Assembly: GCA_026993705.1 (NCBI GenBank)
Contig: JALWSJ010000406.1
Coordinates: 1-11,313, forward strand
DNA: 11,313 nucleotides
DNA from: Flavobacteriales bacterium
GTDB taxonomy: Bacteria > Bacteroidota > Bacteroidia > Flavobacteriales_D > Parvicellaceae
Reading direction: 5' to 3'
Under the pieces are notes generated by a model. It ran no database searches and had not been told where the DNA came from. It was given only the letters and a program-made list of their open reading frames with translations. Each line of letters begins with the position of its first letter. Within the stretch, counting starts at the first letter, position 1. This document shows, one piece after another, positions 1 through 6,654 of the stretch. Position numbers and translations under genes: made by a program.

Positions 1-78
1 GAGCTATGGAAAATAATTTTGAAGAAGTATAATGGAAATAAAACCGTTTTATGCCGTTCATTTTCTTCGTGTTAGGGA
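1..78 (-). repeat. Partial copy of palindromic element B (left arm), cut by window edge
   Basis: Read on the minus strand, this stretch runs from ATCCCTAACAC through a TTATTTTCCATAGCT block and off the window. It parallels the left arm of element B at 2603-2680, with the same start, similar ATAAAA and CTTCTTCA blocks in the same order, and the same CCATAGCT at the arm's end. Similarity in the middle is only moderate and needs gaps. In the complete copy, CCATAGCT is the centre of the palindrome, so the other arm probably lies just outside the window. No coding sequence is evident here. Confidence 0.6.
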
Positions 79-194
79 TTCCAACTAACGTTAAAATACA
101 ATATTGATAATCAAAAGATTATAAAATCGCCAATATTTTTACGTTAGCTTAAAAACTCAACTGTTTTTCACAGTCGCTTAATAATCCCTAACGC
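71..194 (-). repeat. Element A, copy 1 (inverted relative to copy 2)
   Basis: A 124-bp repeat whose reverse complement matches 2486-2611 with about 10 substitutions and one 2-base indel (about 90% identity by eye). The first 44 bases of the minus-strand reading are identical in both copies. It is bounded by GTTAGGGAT and ATCCCTAAC. Inside are a small hairpin (ACTGT, GAAAA loop, ACAGT), a subterminal pair CTAACGT/ACGTTAG, and an inner hairpin ATAATC-TTTT-GATTAT. It lies about 60 bases downstream of the acetyltransferase stop and could help end that transcript. There is no ORF and no recognisable transposase end. Confidence 0.85.
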
Positions 195-226
195 AGAATA
201 AAATAAGTGCAAGAAAGTGGAATATG
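185..226 (-). repeat. Partial copy of the right arm of element B
   Basis: TCCCTAACGCAG, a 6-7 base variable stretch, then TAAGTGCAA and GAAAGTGGAAT match the reverse complement of 2721-2760 in order. Seen on the minus strand the arrangement is right arm of B, element A, left arm of B, which is the alternation expected if A and B units are chained. Similarity fades after about position 226. The remaining bases up to the acetyltransferase stop show nothing I recognise beyond a GGACAC block that resembles part of the other B arm. Confidence 0.55.
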
Positions 227-251
227 TATAATAAAGGACACAACAAAAGAA

Positions 252-803
252 CTAAACAATAGCTCTATTTCTTACCTCAACAGCGGGATTACCTTGATAA
301 ATTTTATACGCCTCCAAATCCGATACTGCAACAGAATTAACAGACAGAACAGCATGAGAAGCACATAGCACACTGGGACAAACAATACTATGAGAGCCTA
401 TCCACACTCCGTTTTCCAACTTAATTTCCCCTACCATCAAATCGAAACTTACCTTTTTGTAATCATGATTTCCACACAAGAGCATCGCTCCTTGAGATAG
501 ACATACATTGTTGCCAATTGTTACTTTAGCGAGGTTATCAATCCAAACACGCTCGCCAATCCATACATTATCTCCAATAGACAATAACCAAGGATATTTA
601 ATGTTAACCGAAGGTTTAATCACTACACCGTTACCTACTTCAGCTCCAAATAATCGTAGCAAACGTACTTTACATGAACTAAAAGCGTTAATTCTGCTTT
701 GAAACAACAAACCGTTGACCAAAAACCAAAGTATTTTTTTTATTTTTCCCGCTCCCGGATTATACCAATCGTTGTTAAATTTAGATAAGTCAACTTCCTT
801 CAT
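252..803 (-). CDS. WcaF-type sugar O-acetyltransferase (left-handed beta-helix, hexapeptide repeats)
   Basis: Predicted cytoplasmic acetyl-CoA-dependent O-acetyltransferase of the LbH/hexapeptide superfamily, closest in character to colanic acid WcaF. It probably acetylates a sugar or polysaccharide precursor; the exact substrate cannot be read. The 183-residue length is normal. The N-terminus (DLSKFN, then WYNPG) and a hydrophobic stretch near residues 24-35 are typical. Hexapeptide turns run over about residues 54-107 (VWIGERVWI, VTIGNNV) and resume at about 132-162 (GVWIGSHSI). The loop CGNHDYKK carries the likely catalytic His113. The C-terminus IYQGNPA is the usual family ending, so the gene looks intact. 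The ATG start fits the family N-terminus. It lies divergent to the lipoprotein gene and is separated from the polysaccharide operon by the repeat array, so a role with that operon is inference. Confidence 0.88.
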   Translation of the reverse strand: MKEVDLSKFNNDWYNPGAGKIKKILWFLVNGLLFQSRINAFSSCKVRLLRLFGAEVGNGVVIKPSVNIKYPWLLSIGDNVWIGERVWIDNLAKVTIGNNVCLSQGAMLLCGNHDYKKVSFDLMVGEIKLENGVWIGSHSIVCPSVLCASHAVLSVNSVAVSDLEAYKIYQGNPAVEVRNRAIV

Positions 804-810
804 AACGGCT

Positions 811-843
811 CAAAGTTAGCTGATTTTACATTCTTTAGTCAAA
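811..843 (-). promoter_or_regulatory. Bacteroidota-type promoter for the acetyltransferase, possibly leaderless
   Basis: On the minus strand TTTG (843-840), a 21-base spacer and TAACTTTG (818-811) match the Bacteroidota primary sigma consensus TTTG/TAnnTTTG. The -7 element ends only 7 bases before the ATG, so transcription would begin at or next to the start codon, leaving essentially no leader. Confidence 0.55.
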
Positions 844-858
844 AAAAGGTTTGTTTTT

Positions 859-888
859 TTTGTTCTTAACTTTAATCCCCTATTTTTG
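859..888 (+). promoter_or_regulatory. Bacteroidota-type promoter for the lipoprotein gene
   Basis: TTTG (859-862), an 18-base spacer and TATTTTTG (881-888) match the Bacteroidota promoter consensus TAnnTTTG fully at the -7 element. The expected start of transcription is near 893-896, giving a leader of about 25 bases before the ATG at 921. That leader is A-rich just before the ATG (AAAAAGAACAT), as is common where Shine-Dalgarno sequences are not used. It is back to back with the acetyltransferase promoter; the -33 elements lie about 15 bases apart. Confidence 0.6.
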
Positions 889-920
889 TAAGACAATAAC
901 TAATCCCATAAAAAGAACAT

Positions 921-2477
921 ATGAAAATATCAACGTTACTCCTAAACTCGATTATTATTTGTTCCGCATTACTTTATACTAGTTGTGGTTCGGACAAAAA
1001 AGTTGAAACGACAAAAAACAGTCCTGCATACAATATGATGGCAACAGCCCAAAAACCTGTTGCTTATATCTCTATGAATTTGGTGGAATTGATAGAAAAT
1101 TCCAATTTTAAAGATTCAAAGGAAATTCCTTTACAAATTAAAATGATTGCCAATCCTCAAATTGACCAACATTTTAATTCTAAAGAGCAAGGTTTTAAGG
1201 TGGAAGGAAACATTCCCTTTGTTGTAACTGCAAAAGAAAACGATGAGTTTAATTATGCTATGGGCACGACAGAAGTGTTAGACGCCAAAAAAGTAGGTTC
1301 TTCATTATGCACCTATTTCGACGGTAAAGTCATTGAAGAAGAAGGGCTTCATATTTTAGAAGCTTCATCTCCACTTTTGGTAGGGCAACACTTAACTTTT
1401 GTTTGGAACGATAAAACATTAGTGATGGTTTTTGCAAAAGACCTTGACACTAAAAGCAAGGCTATTGATTTCATTAAACAAACTAAAGTTGATGCTCCCG
1501 ACAACGAAAAAGTACTGCATTTCTTAGCAGAGAGCAATGATTTTACCGCTTTGATGTTTATGGATAATTACACCAATATGGTAAACCATTACAGCAAAAC
1601 TAAGCTTGCCCCTGAATTATTGGAAGTTTATAAAGGTATGACCACCGAAACAAAAGTGAATTTTGATGCCGGTAGTTTTACGTTTGAATCGGATTTGGAA
1701 GGAGATAATTTTATCAACTCTAAGTTTAATCCGATAAGCGAACAACCTGTTGACGCTTCATTTGCTCATTTTCTATCGGAAAACGGTCAATTGATTTTAT
1801 TCAGTACAGCTTCAATGAACCTTAACGGAATGATTAACTCAATTGAAGCTACTCAATCGGAAGATAAAAGTATCTATGAGGATAAATTAAACAACATCGG
1901 TATTACCAAAGATAATGTAGCCGAATTATTGAACGGTCAATTTTCTTTTTCTTTGATGGATGTGGAAGATACTCCAGAAAACGTTGAAACACCTAAAGTG
2001 AATGGCTACGCTATTGAAAACACTTTTCCTCGATTTTTATTTACCTGCGGTATTACTGATAAAGAAAAGGTTTCTCAAGCATTGGAACAGAGAGAAGACA
2101 TTTCTTCTTTGGGTAATTACTATAAATTAAAGGACTCATATATTACTGTTTTGGAGAACAAACTTGTAGCATCTTTGTCTGAGGATTTGATACAGAAATT
2201 AGCGAACGGAGAAACTTTACCCGCTTTGGATGTTAATTTTGAAACACCATTGTATGGTAAACCTATTACAAATGTGGATCAACTTCCCGAACGCTTTAAA
2301 AAGGTTTTGATGAGTAATAATGGCGAAAAGGCTCTAAAAGCTTATAATACTATCGAGGATATTTATTTTAAAGCGGATGTTAGGCATTCTGAATTTAAAG
2401 TTACGTTGAAGGATAAAAACAAAAATCCTTTGGAAGTGCTTACGAATTTGGTCGTAGGTTACGCTACTTCACTTTAA
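921..2477 (+). CDS. Large predicted lipoprotein, DUF4836-like, function unknown
   Basis: A 518-residue secreted protein. The N-terminus has a signal peptide with a hydrophobic core (residues 5-19) and a lipobox-like LLYTSC with Cys22 as the likely lipidated residue. The Tyr at -3 is off consensus, so lipidation is probable rather than certain. GSDKK follows the Cys; this charged stretch may affect inner/outer membrane or surface sorting, but I cannot decide which. The mature part is acidic, alternates short strands and helices, and has no catalytic motif I recognise. The layout (an early VAYISMNL strand, repeated short hydrophobic strands, a late domain near residues 290-510) recalls Bacteroidota DUF4836 proteins, a tentative assignment from memory. 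The ATG follows a well-placed promoter. The stop lies 8 bases before element A, which may shape its 3' end. Confidence 0.8.
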   Translation: MKISTLLLNSIIICSALLYTSCGSDKKVETTKNSPAYNMMATAQKPVAYISMNLVELIENSNFKDSKEIPLQIKMIANPQIDQHFNSKEQGFKVEGNIPFVVTAKENDEFNYAMGTTEVLDAKKVGSSLCTYFDGKVIEEEGLHILEASSPLLVGQHLTFVWNDKTLVMVFAKDLDTKSKAIDFIKQTKVDAPDNEKVLHFLAESNDFTALMFMDNYTNMVNHYSKTKLAPELLEVYKGMTTETKVNFDAGSFTFESDLEGDNFINSKFNPISEQPVDASFAHFLSENGQLILFSTASMNLNGMINSIEATQSEDKSIYEDKLNNIGITKDNVAELLNGQFSFSLMDVEDTPENVETPKVNGYAIENTFPRFLFTCGITDKEKVSQALEQREDISSLGNYYKLKDSYITVLENKLVASLSEDLIQKLANGETLPALDVNFETPLYGKPITNVDQLPERFKKVLMSNNGEKALKAYNTIEDIYFKADVRHSEFKVTLKDKNKNPLEVLTNLVVGYATSL

Positions 2478-2485
2478 TTACACTC

Positions 2486-2611
2486 GCGTTAGGGATTATT
2501 AAGCGACTGTGAAAAACAGTTGAGTTTTTGAGCTAACGTAAAAATTACGACTATTTTGTAATCATTTGATTATCAACATTGTATCTTAACGTTAGTTGGA
2601 GTATCCCTAAC
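2486..2611 (+). repeat. Element A, copy 2
   Basis: Second copy of the 124-126 bp element, inverted relative to 71-194. Its boundaries are GCGTTAGGGAT (2486-2496) and ATCCCTAAC (2603-2611). Internal pairings are ACTGT/ACAGT around GAAAA (2506-2520), CTAACGT (2533-2539) with ACGTTAG (2589-2595), and TAATCA/TGATTA (2559-2572). Several differences between the copies keep these pairings, and one becomes a G-U wobble if read as RNA in this orientation. It begins 8 bases after the lipoprotein stop, so it may form that mRNA's 3' end. Confidence 0.85.
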
Positions 2612-2760
2612 ACAGTTAATCTAAGCACAATAAAATGTTTTTAGTGTCCTTATATTTCTTCATGTTTTATTTCCATAGCTGGGGCTATGCAAAGAAATTA
2701 TTCATCATCTAAGAACACTAAATTCCATTTTCTTTGCACTTACCTCAACTGCGTTAGGGA
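2603..2760. repeat. Element B: 158-bp imperfect palindrome
   Basis: The whole stretch is an imperfect inverted repeat centred between 2681 and 2682. The outer ends pair as TCCCTAACACAGTT and AACTGCGTTAGGGA (13 of 14 positions). The arms share TAAG, AAAATG, TTTAGTGT and CTTA blocks in order. The core CATAGC (2674-2679) and GCTATG (2684-2689) surround a short loop exactly at the geometric centre. Its left end overlaps the last bases of element A and its right end is the first bases of element C, so the three units share boundary motifs. Half-copies lie at 1-78 and 185-226. No convincing ORF is present. Confidence 0.75.
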
Positions 2761-2902
2761 TAGAACGGCGTATCTGAACTCCTTTTGGTTTGTTGCATAT
2801 ATGCAAACCAAAAGAGTGAGTAGTGATAGCCCGACCCTCAAAGCCAAAAAGAGCGTTCTCTGTAAGGGTATGCTCTTTTTGGCTTTGAGGGGAACGCCCT
2901 AA
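2751..2902 (+). ncRNA. Element C: structured repeat with flavobacterial GCGTTAGGGAT...AGCCCGACCC...CGCCC architecture
   Basis: Three nested pairings are visible. TTAGGG (2754-2759) with CCCTAA (2897-2902) closes the element. An 11-bp stem pairs 2782-2792 (CTTTTGGTTTG) with 2804-2814. A perfect 20-bp stem pairs 2835-2854 with 2872-2891 around a 17-base loop. Between the stems is GATAGCCCGACCC, and after the last stem GAACGCCCTAA. I recall this arrangement as a frequent intergenic structure in flavobacterial genomes, perhaps what Rfam calls Flavo-1, but I could not run a covariance search. It might be a small RNA, a 3'-end structure or a dispersed repeat; it has no convincing ORF. Its last bases provide the uvrA stop codon. 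Confidence 0.5.
2835..2891. terminator. 20-bp perfect stem-loop between convergent genes, probable bidirectional 3'-end structure
   Basis: CCCTCAAAGCCAAAAAGAGC at 2835-2854 pairs without mismatch with 2872-2891 across a 17-base loop. It begins 8 bases beyond the uvrA stop in that gene's direction. There is no U-tract on either side, so it is not a textbook intrinsic terminator; stalling or mRNA 3'-end protection is the more cautious reading. It is the only strong hairpin outside the repeats. Confidence 0.4.
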
Positions 2903-5739
2903 TCTAACTCTTCCTTTAGATATTTTGCGGTGAATCCTATTTGTTTTTTAACGATTTGTTCGGGAGTTCCTTTAGCTATGATTTCTCCTCCGTTTTTTCC
3001 TCCCTCAAGCCCTACATCAATGATGTAATCGGCTACCTTGATGATGTCTAAATTGTGCTCTATGACTAAGACTGTATTTCCCGCATCGACCAATTGATTG
3101 AGGACGTCCAAGAGCATCTTAATATCTTGAAAGTGTAGTCCTGTTGAGGGTTCATCTAATATGTAAAAGGTTTTTCCTGTGCTTTTTTTAGCTAATTCGG
3201 AAGCTAATTTTATACGCTGTGCTTCTCCTCCGGATAAGGTTGTGGAAGGTTGTCCTAATTTTACATACCCCAAACCAACGGCATTGAGCGTTTTTAATTT
3301 TCGATAAATAGACGGGATACTTTCAAAAAATGTTTCTGCCTCGCTAATCGGCATTTCCAACACATCGTTTATTGATTTCCCCTTGTAACGGACTTCCAAG
3401 GTTTCTCTATTGTAACGCTTTCCCATACAAGCATCGCACTCTACCAAAACATCAGGTAAAAAGTTCATTTCAATAGTTTTTACTCCAGCACCTCTGCATT
3501 CTTCACACCGCCCACCTTTTACATTAAACGAAAAACGACCGGGTTTGTAGCCACGAATTTTAGCTTCCGGCAAATTGGCAAACAAACTTCTTATATCACT
3601 GAATAAATTCGTGTAAGTAGCCGGATTGGAACGCGGGGTTCTTCCTATCGGTGATTGGTTGATTTCAATGACTTTATCTATGTTTTCAATTCCTTTTATA
3701 CATCCATATGGCAATGGATTTTTGATGCTTTTATAAAAGTGTTGGTTTAAAATAGGATATAACGTTTCATTTATCAATGAAGATTTTCCGCTTCCTGAAA
3801 CTCCTGTTACACAGACGATTTTTTGCAAAGGTATCTTAATGGATACATTTTTTAAATTATGTCCGGTTGCATTTTTTAGTTCTAAAAACTTGCCGTTTCC
3901 TTTTCTCCTTTTTTTCGGCACTTCTATTCCAACTTTTCCGGACACATACTGACTAGTCAAAGATTTTTCTTTTCTTAAATCTTTAGGAGCTCCCATCGAA
4001 ACTATATGTCCTCCATTCACTCCGGCTCCGGGACCTATATCTATTAAATAATCGGATTCCAACATTATTTCTTTATCGTGCTCTACAACGATAACCGAAT
4101 TACCGTTATCTCGTAATTCTTTTAAGGAGTTTATCAATCGTATATTATCTCTTTGATGTAAGCCAATAGAGGGTTCGTCTAGTATATAGAGAACTCCTGT
4201 TAAATCAGAACCTATTTGAGTTGCCAAACGTATGCGTTGTGCTTCACCTCCCGAAAGTGTTTTTGCACTTAAATTTAATGATAAGTAGTGCAAACCGACA
4301 TTTAACAAAAACCCAACTCTATCTTTTATTTCTTTGATGATATCCCGACCAATCTTTAGTTGCGAGTCTGTTAACTGTTCGGGTAATGTATTTATCCAAT
4401 CGTAAAGTTCGGATAAATCCATCTGTGTAAGCTGATATATATCTGTATCGGCTACACGATACAACAGCGAACGACTTTTAAGTCTTGAACCTTTACATTC
4501 GGGACAAACAATTTTATTGGTAAAACTATCCGCCCATCTTTGTATTTTTTTAGCTCCGTCAGTTTGACGATGACGAGAAACAAAATTGATAATTCCCTCA
4601 AAGGGAGAGGCTGATTTTACTTTTTTAAATCCATAATCCATCGTTACCGAAATGATTTCATCCGTACCGTATAACAATTGATTGATTACTTCATCCAGCA
4701 CTTTTGAAATAGGCGTATCTAAAGTAACTCCTGATTTTTTTAATATTGCTTCTACTTGCTTAAAAATAATACTACTAGCTTTATACACTCCTAAAGGAGC
4801 GATACCTCCTTTTTTTATGGATAATGATGTATCCGGTATAATTTTTTTGATATCCACTTCTGCAATTTCTCCCAATCCGTTACATTGAGTGCAAGCTCCA
4901 TAAGGCGAGTTGAAAGAAAAAATATTGGGCTCTGCCTCCGGTAAAGAAAAACCTGTTGACGGACACATTAAAAACCGACTGAAGTGTTGTTCTTTTTTGG
5001 TTTCATGCTCCAAAATTATCAACTCTCCTTTTCCTCTTTTAAGTGCGTCTTGAATAGCTCTTCGCAAACGTTTGACTGACTTATCTTCTACTTTGATTCT
5101 ATCTACGATTAAATCTATATCATGAGTCTTATATCTATCCAGTTTTAAGCCCGGTTTTATTTCTTCGATATTACCGTCAATTCTTGCTTTTAAAAAACCT
5201 TGTTTTCGTAACTTATCAAAGACTTCTCGATAGTGTCCTTTTCTAGCCTTAATTAATGGGGATAAGATGATAATTTTACGTCCGTTGAATTTTTCAAGTA
5301 CTAATTCCTCTATCTCTTTTTCGGAGTACTTTATCATAACCTCACCTGTTTCGGGAGATACGGCTATGGAAGTACGAGCAAACAGTAAGCGTAAAAAACT
5401 GTAAATTTCTGTTATTGTTCCAACGGTTGAACGCGGATTTTTACTTACGGTTTTCTGCTCAATAGATATAACAGGGCTTAATCCTGTTATTTTCTCAACA
5501 TCAGGTCGCTTAAAATTACCTATAAATTGACGGGCATAAGCAGAGAAGGTTTCCATATACCTGCGTTGTCCTTCTGCAAACAAGGTATCAAACGCTAAGG
5601 AAGACTTTCCACTCCCACTCAACCCCGTAATGACAACCAATTTATCTCTGGGAATAGAAACATCTATATTTTTTAGGTTATGTTCTCTTGCCCCTACTAC
5701 CTCAATAAATTCGGAAAATGTATTTTCTTGCTGTCCCAT
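2899..5739 (-). CDS. uvrA: Excinuclease ABC subunit A (UvrA)
   Basis: DNA damage-sensing ATPase of nucleotide excision repair; in the cytoplasm it scans DNA and loads UvrB. At 946 residues it is full length and intact. Two ABC ATPase modules are visible: Walker A GLSGSGKSS (39-47) with signature LSGGEAQR (495-502) and Walker B LYILDEP (517-523); then Walker A GVSGSGKSS (646-654) with signature at 835-842 and Walker B FYILDEP (858-864). The insertion with the UvrB-binding part lies between residues about 120 and 255. The C-terminal zinc cluster has C745, C748, C768 and C771. A second CPEC pair is at 412-415. The first cluster has C259, C283 and C286 but Thr262 where E. coli has its fourth Cys; I recall the same in other Bacteroidota. 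The gene starts 12 bases after the transglycosylase stop, so it is probably co-transcribed with the polysaccharide genes. Its TAG stop lies within the TTAGGG end of element C. Confidence 0.98.
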   Translation of the reverse strand: MGQQENTFSEFIEVVGAREHNLKNIDVSIPRDKLVVITGLSGSGKSSLAFDTLFAEGQRRYMETFSAYARQFIGNFKRPDVEKITGLSPVISIEQKTVSKNPRSTVGTITEIYSFLRLLFARTSIAVSPETGEVMIKYSEKEIEELVLEKFNGRKIIILSPLIKARKGHYREVFDKLRKQGFLKARIDGNIEEIKPGLKLDRYKTHDIDLIVDRIKVEDKSVKRLRRAIQDALKRGKGELIILEHETKKEQHFSRFLMCPSTGFSLPEAEPNIFSFNSPYGACTQCNGLGEIAEVDIKKIIPDTSLSIKKGGIAPLGVYKASSIIFKQVEAILKKSGVTLDTPISKVLDEVINQLLYGTDEIISVTMDYGFKKVKSASPFEGIINFVSRHRQTDGAKKIQRWADSFTNKIVCPECKGSRLKSRSLLYRVADTDIYQLTQMDLSELYDWINTLPEQLTDSQLKIGRDIIKEIKDRVGFLLNVGLHYLSLNLSAKTLSGGEAQRIRLATQIGSDLTGVLYILDEPSIGLHQRDNIRLINSLKELRDNGNSVIVVEHDKEIMLESDYLIDIGPGAGVNGGHIVSMGAPKDLRKEKSLTSQYVSGKVGIEVPKKRRKGNGKFLELKNATGHNLKNVSIKIPLQKIVCVTGVSGSGKSSLINETLYPILNQHFYKSIKNPLPYGCIKGIENIDKVIEINQSPIGRTPRSNPATYTNLFSDIRSLFANLPEAKIRGYKPGRFSFNVKGGRCEECRGAGVKTIEMNFLPDVLVECDACMGKRYNRETLEVRYKGKSINDVLEMPISEAETFFESIPSIYRKLKTLNAVGLGYVKLGQPSTTLSGGEAQRIKLASELAKKSTGKTFYILDEPSTGLHFQDIKMLLDVLNQLVDAGNTVLVIEHNLDIIKVADYIIDVGLEGGKNGGEIIAKGTPEQIVKKQIGFTAKYLKEELD

Positions 5740-5751
5740 ACCCCGATAAAA

Positions 5752-6654
5752 CTATTGCTTTAAAATCTTAAACACATATTCCTTACCACTTGGATTAGGC
5801 AACTCTTTATCTCTTAACCACGGATTTAACCACTTAAATTCTTTGTATGTCAAATCGTACTGTTGTGCAAAATCTACTAAATTAGAAATAGAAGAATCAA
5901 CCTTTATTTCTGTATAGGAAGGAAATCGATAATAGTCTTTTTCCTCCAAATAAAAACCATATTGCGTTGGATTAGCTAGAATAGTTTTAACTGCTATCAT
6001 TCTGTAAACATACCTTGCTGTCTCCATGTTTAGCAACAAATCATAATATGATGTTACCCGTTGCTGCTGTAACCTCTTTTCTAGACCAGCTTTCCCCATA
6101 TTATACGAAGCTGCTGCTAATGTCCAATTTCCAAATTTATGGTATGCCTCCTTTAAATAAACACAAGCTGCTTGTGTTGCTTTTTCTACATGATAACGTT
6201 CATCAACAAAGGCATTGACCTCTAATCCATGGTCTTTAGCTGTTTTAGGCATAAACTGCCAAAAACCTCTAGCTCCTGAAGGCGAAACAACATTCATCAA
6301 TCCACTTTCTATTACGGCTAGATATTTAAAATCATCAGGAACACCATTTTCTTTCAATATCGGTTCTATAATAGGAAACCATTTATGGGAACGTTTGATA
6401 AATAAAAATGTTTGCGATTGCCAATACATATTCACCAAAAATTCTCTATCCAAACTTTCATAAACATCCTTACGCTGAATCGGAACTTTCTCGCCACAAA
6501 AAGATATTCCAGCTGGAATTATAGGAGGAATCAATTTATAATGATTGGTATTATTCATCTCGATTTTTGGCACAAAATCATCTGTTTTTTCTTGTGCCGC
6601 ATTTTCACAGGATAAAATCAATAAACTTGAAAGTATGTAAATAAAAAACCTCAT
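5752..6654 (-). CDS. Lytic transglycosylase lipoprotein (SLT/MltD-like) with degenerate LysM-like tail
   Basis: Predicted membrane-anchored periplasmic enzyme that cleaves the MurNAc-GlcNAc bond of peptidoglycan to form 1,6-anhydro ends. Residues 1-15 form a hydrophobic signal ending in LILSC, with Cys16 the likely lipidated residue. The SLT domain spans about 97-230: YLAVIESG gives catalytic Glu116, followed by SPSGARGFWQFMP (124-136) and AASYNMGKAG (181-190), the usual family I motifs. The tail (about 248-300; VDSSISNLV, then FKWLNPWL) resembles one weak LysM repeat, which would bind glycan; this is tentative. At 300 residues it is shorter than multi-LysM MltD proteins. Its ATG overlaps the upstream transferase stop (ATGA), indicating translational coupling. 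In this operon it could open the wall for polysaccharide export machinery, or be a housekeeping enzyme carried along. Confidence 0.92.
   Translation of the reverse strand: MRFFIYILSSLLILSCENAAQEKTDDFVPKIEMNNTNHYKLIPPIIPAGISFCGEKVPIQRKDVYESLDREFLVNMYWQSQTFLFIKRSHKWFPIIEPILKENGVPDDFKYLAVIESGLMNVVSPSGARGFWQFMPKTAKDHGLEVNAFVDERYHVEKATQAACVYLKEAYHKFGNWTLAAASYNMGKAGLEKRLQQQRVTSYYDLLLNMETARYVYRMIAVKTILANPTQYGFYLEEKDYYRFPSYTEIKVDSSISNLVDFAQQYDLTYKEFKWLNPWLRDKELPNPSGKEYVFKILKQ

Noticed and set aside
71..194. CRISPR array made of element A copies
   Set aside because: Only two copies exist, 2.3 kb apart and in opposite orientation, with genes between them and no regular spacers or cas genes.
71..2611. 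Composite transposon: two inverted element copies carrying an acetyltransferase and a lipoprotein
   Set aside because: The flanking elements are about 125 bp with no transposase, no target-site duplication could be identified, and the carried genes show no composition unlike their surroundings.
2754..2759. TTAGGG motifs as telomere-like repeats
   Set aside because: The motif occurs singly at element boundaries, in inverted pairs, never in tandem; it is part of the repeat ends.
2603..2760. Element B as an integron attC site (inverted CCCTAAC and GTTAGGG ends around an imperfect palindrome)
   Set aside because: The architecture is similar, but the ends break the core rules: attC needs RYYYAAC and GTTRRRY, and here the outer bases are C and G. 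No integrase gene is in view and the neighbouring genes are not arranged as single-gene cassettes.
2687..2902. 71-codon plus-strand open frame between the convergent genes
   Set aside because: It runs through the arms of palindrome B and the stems of element C, has no promoter of its own, and gives a protein with no recognisable feature. The frame is better explained as a by-product of the repeats.
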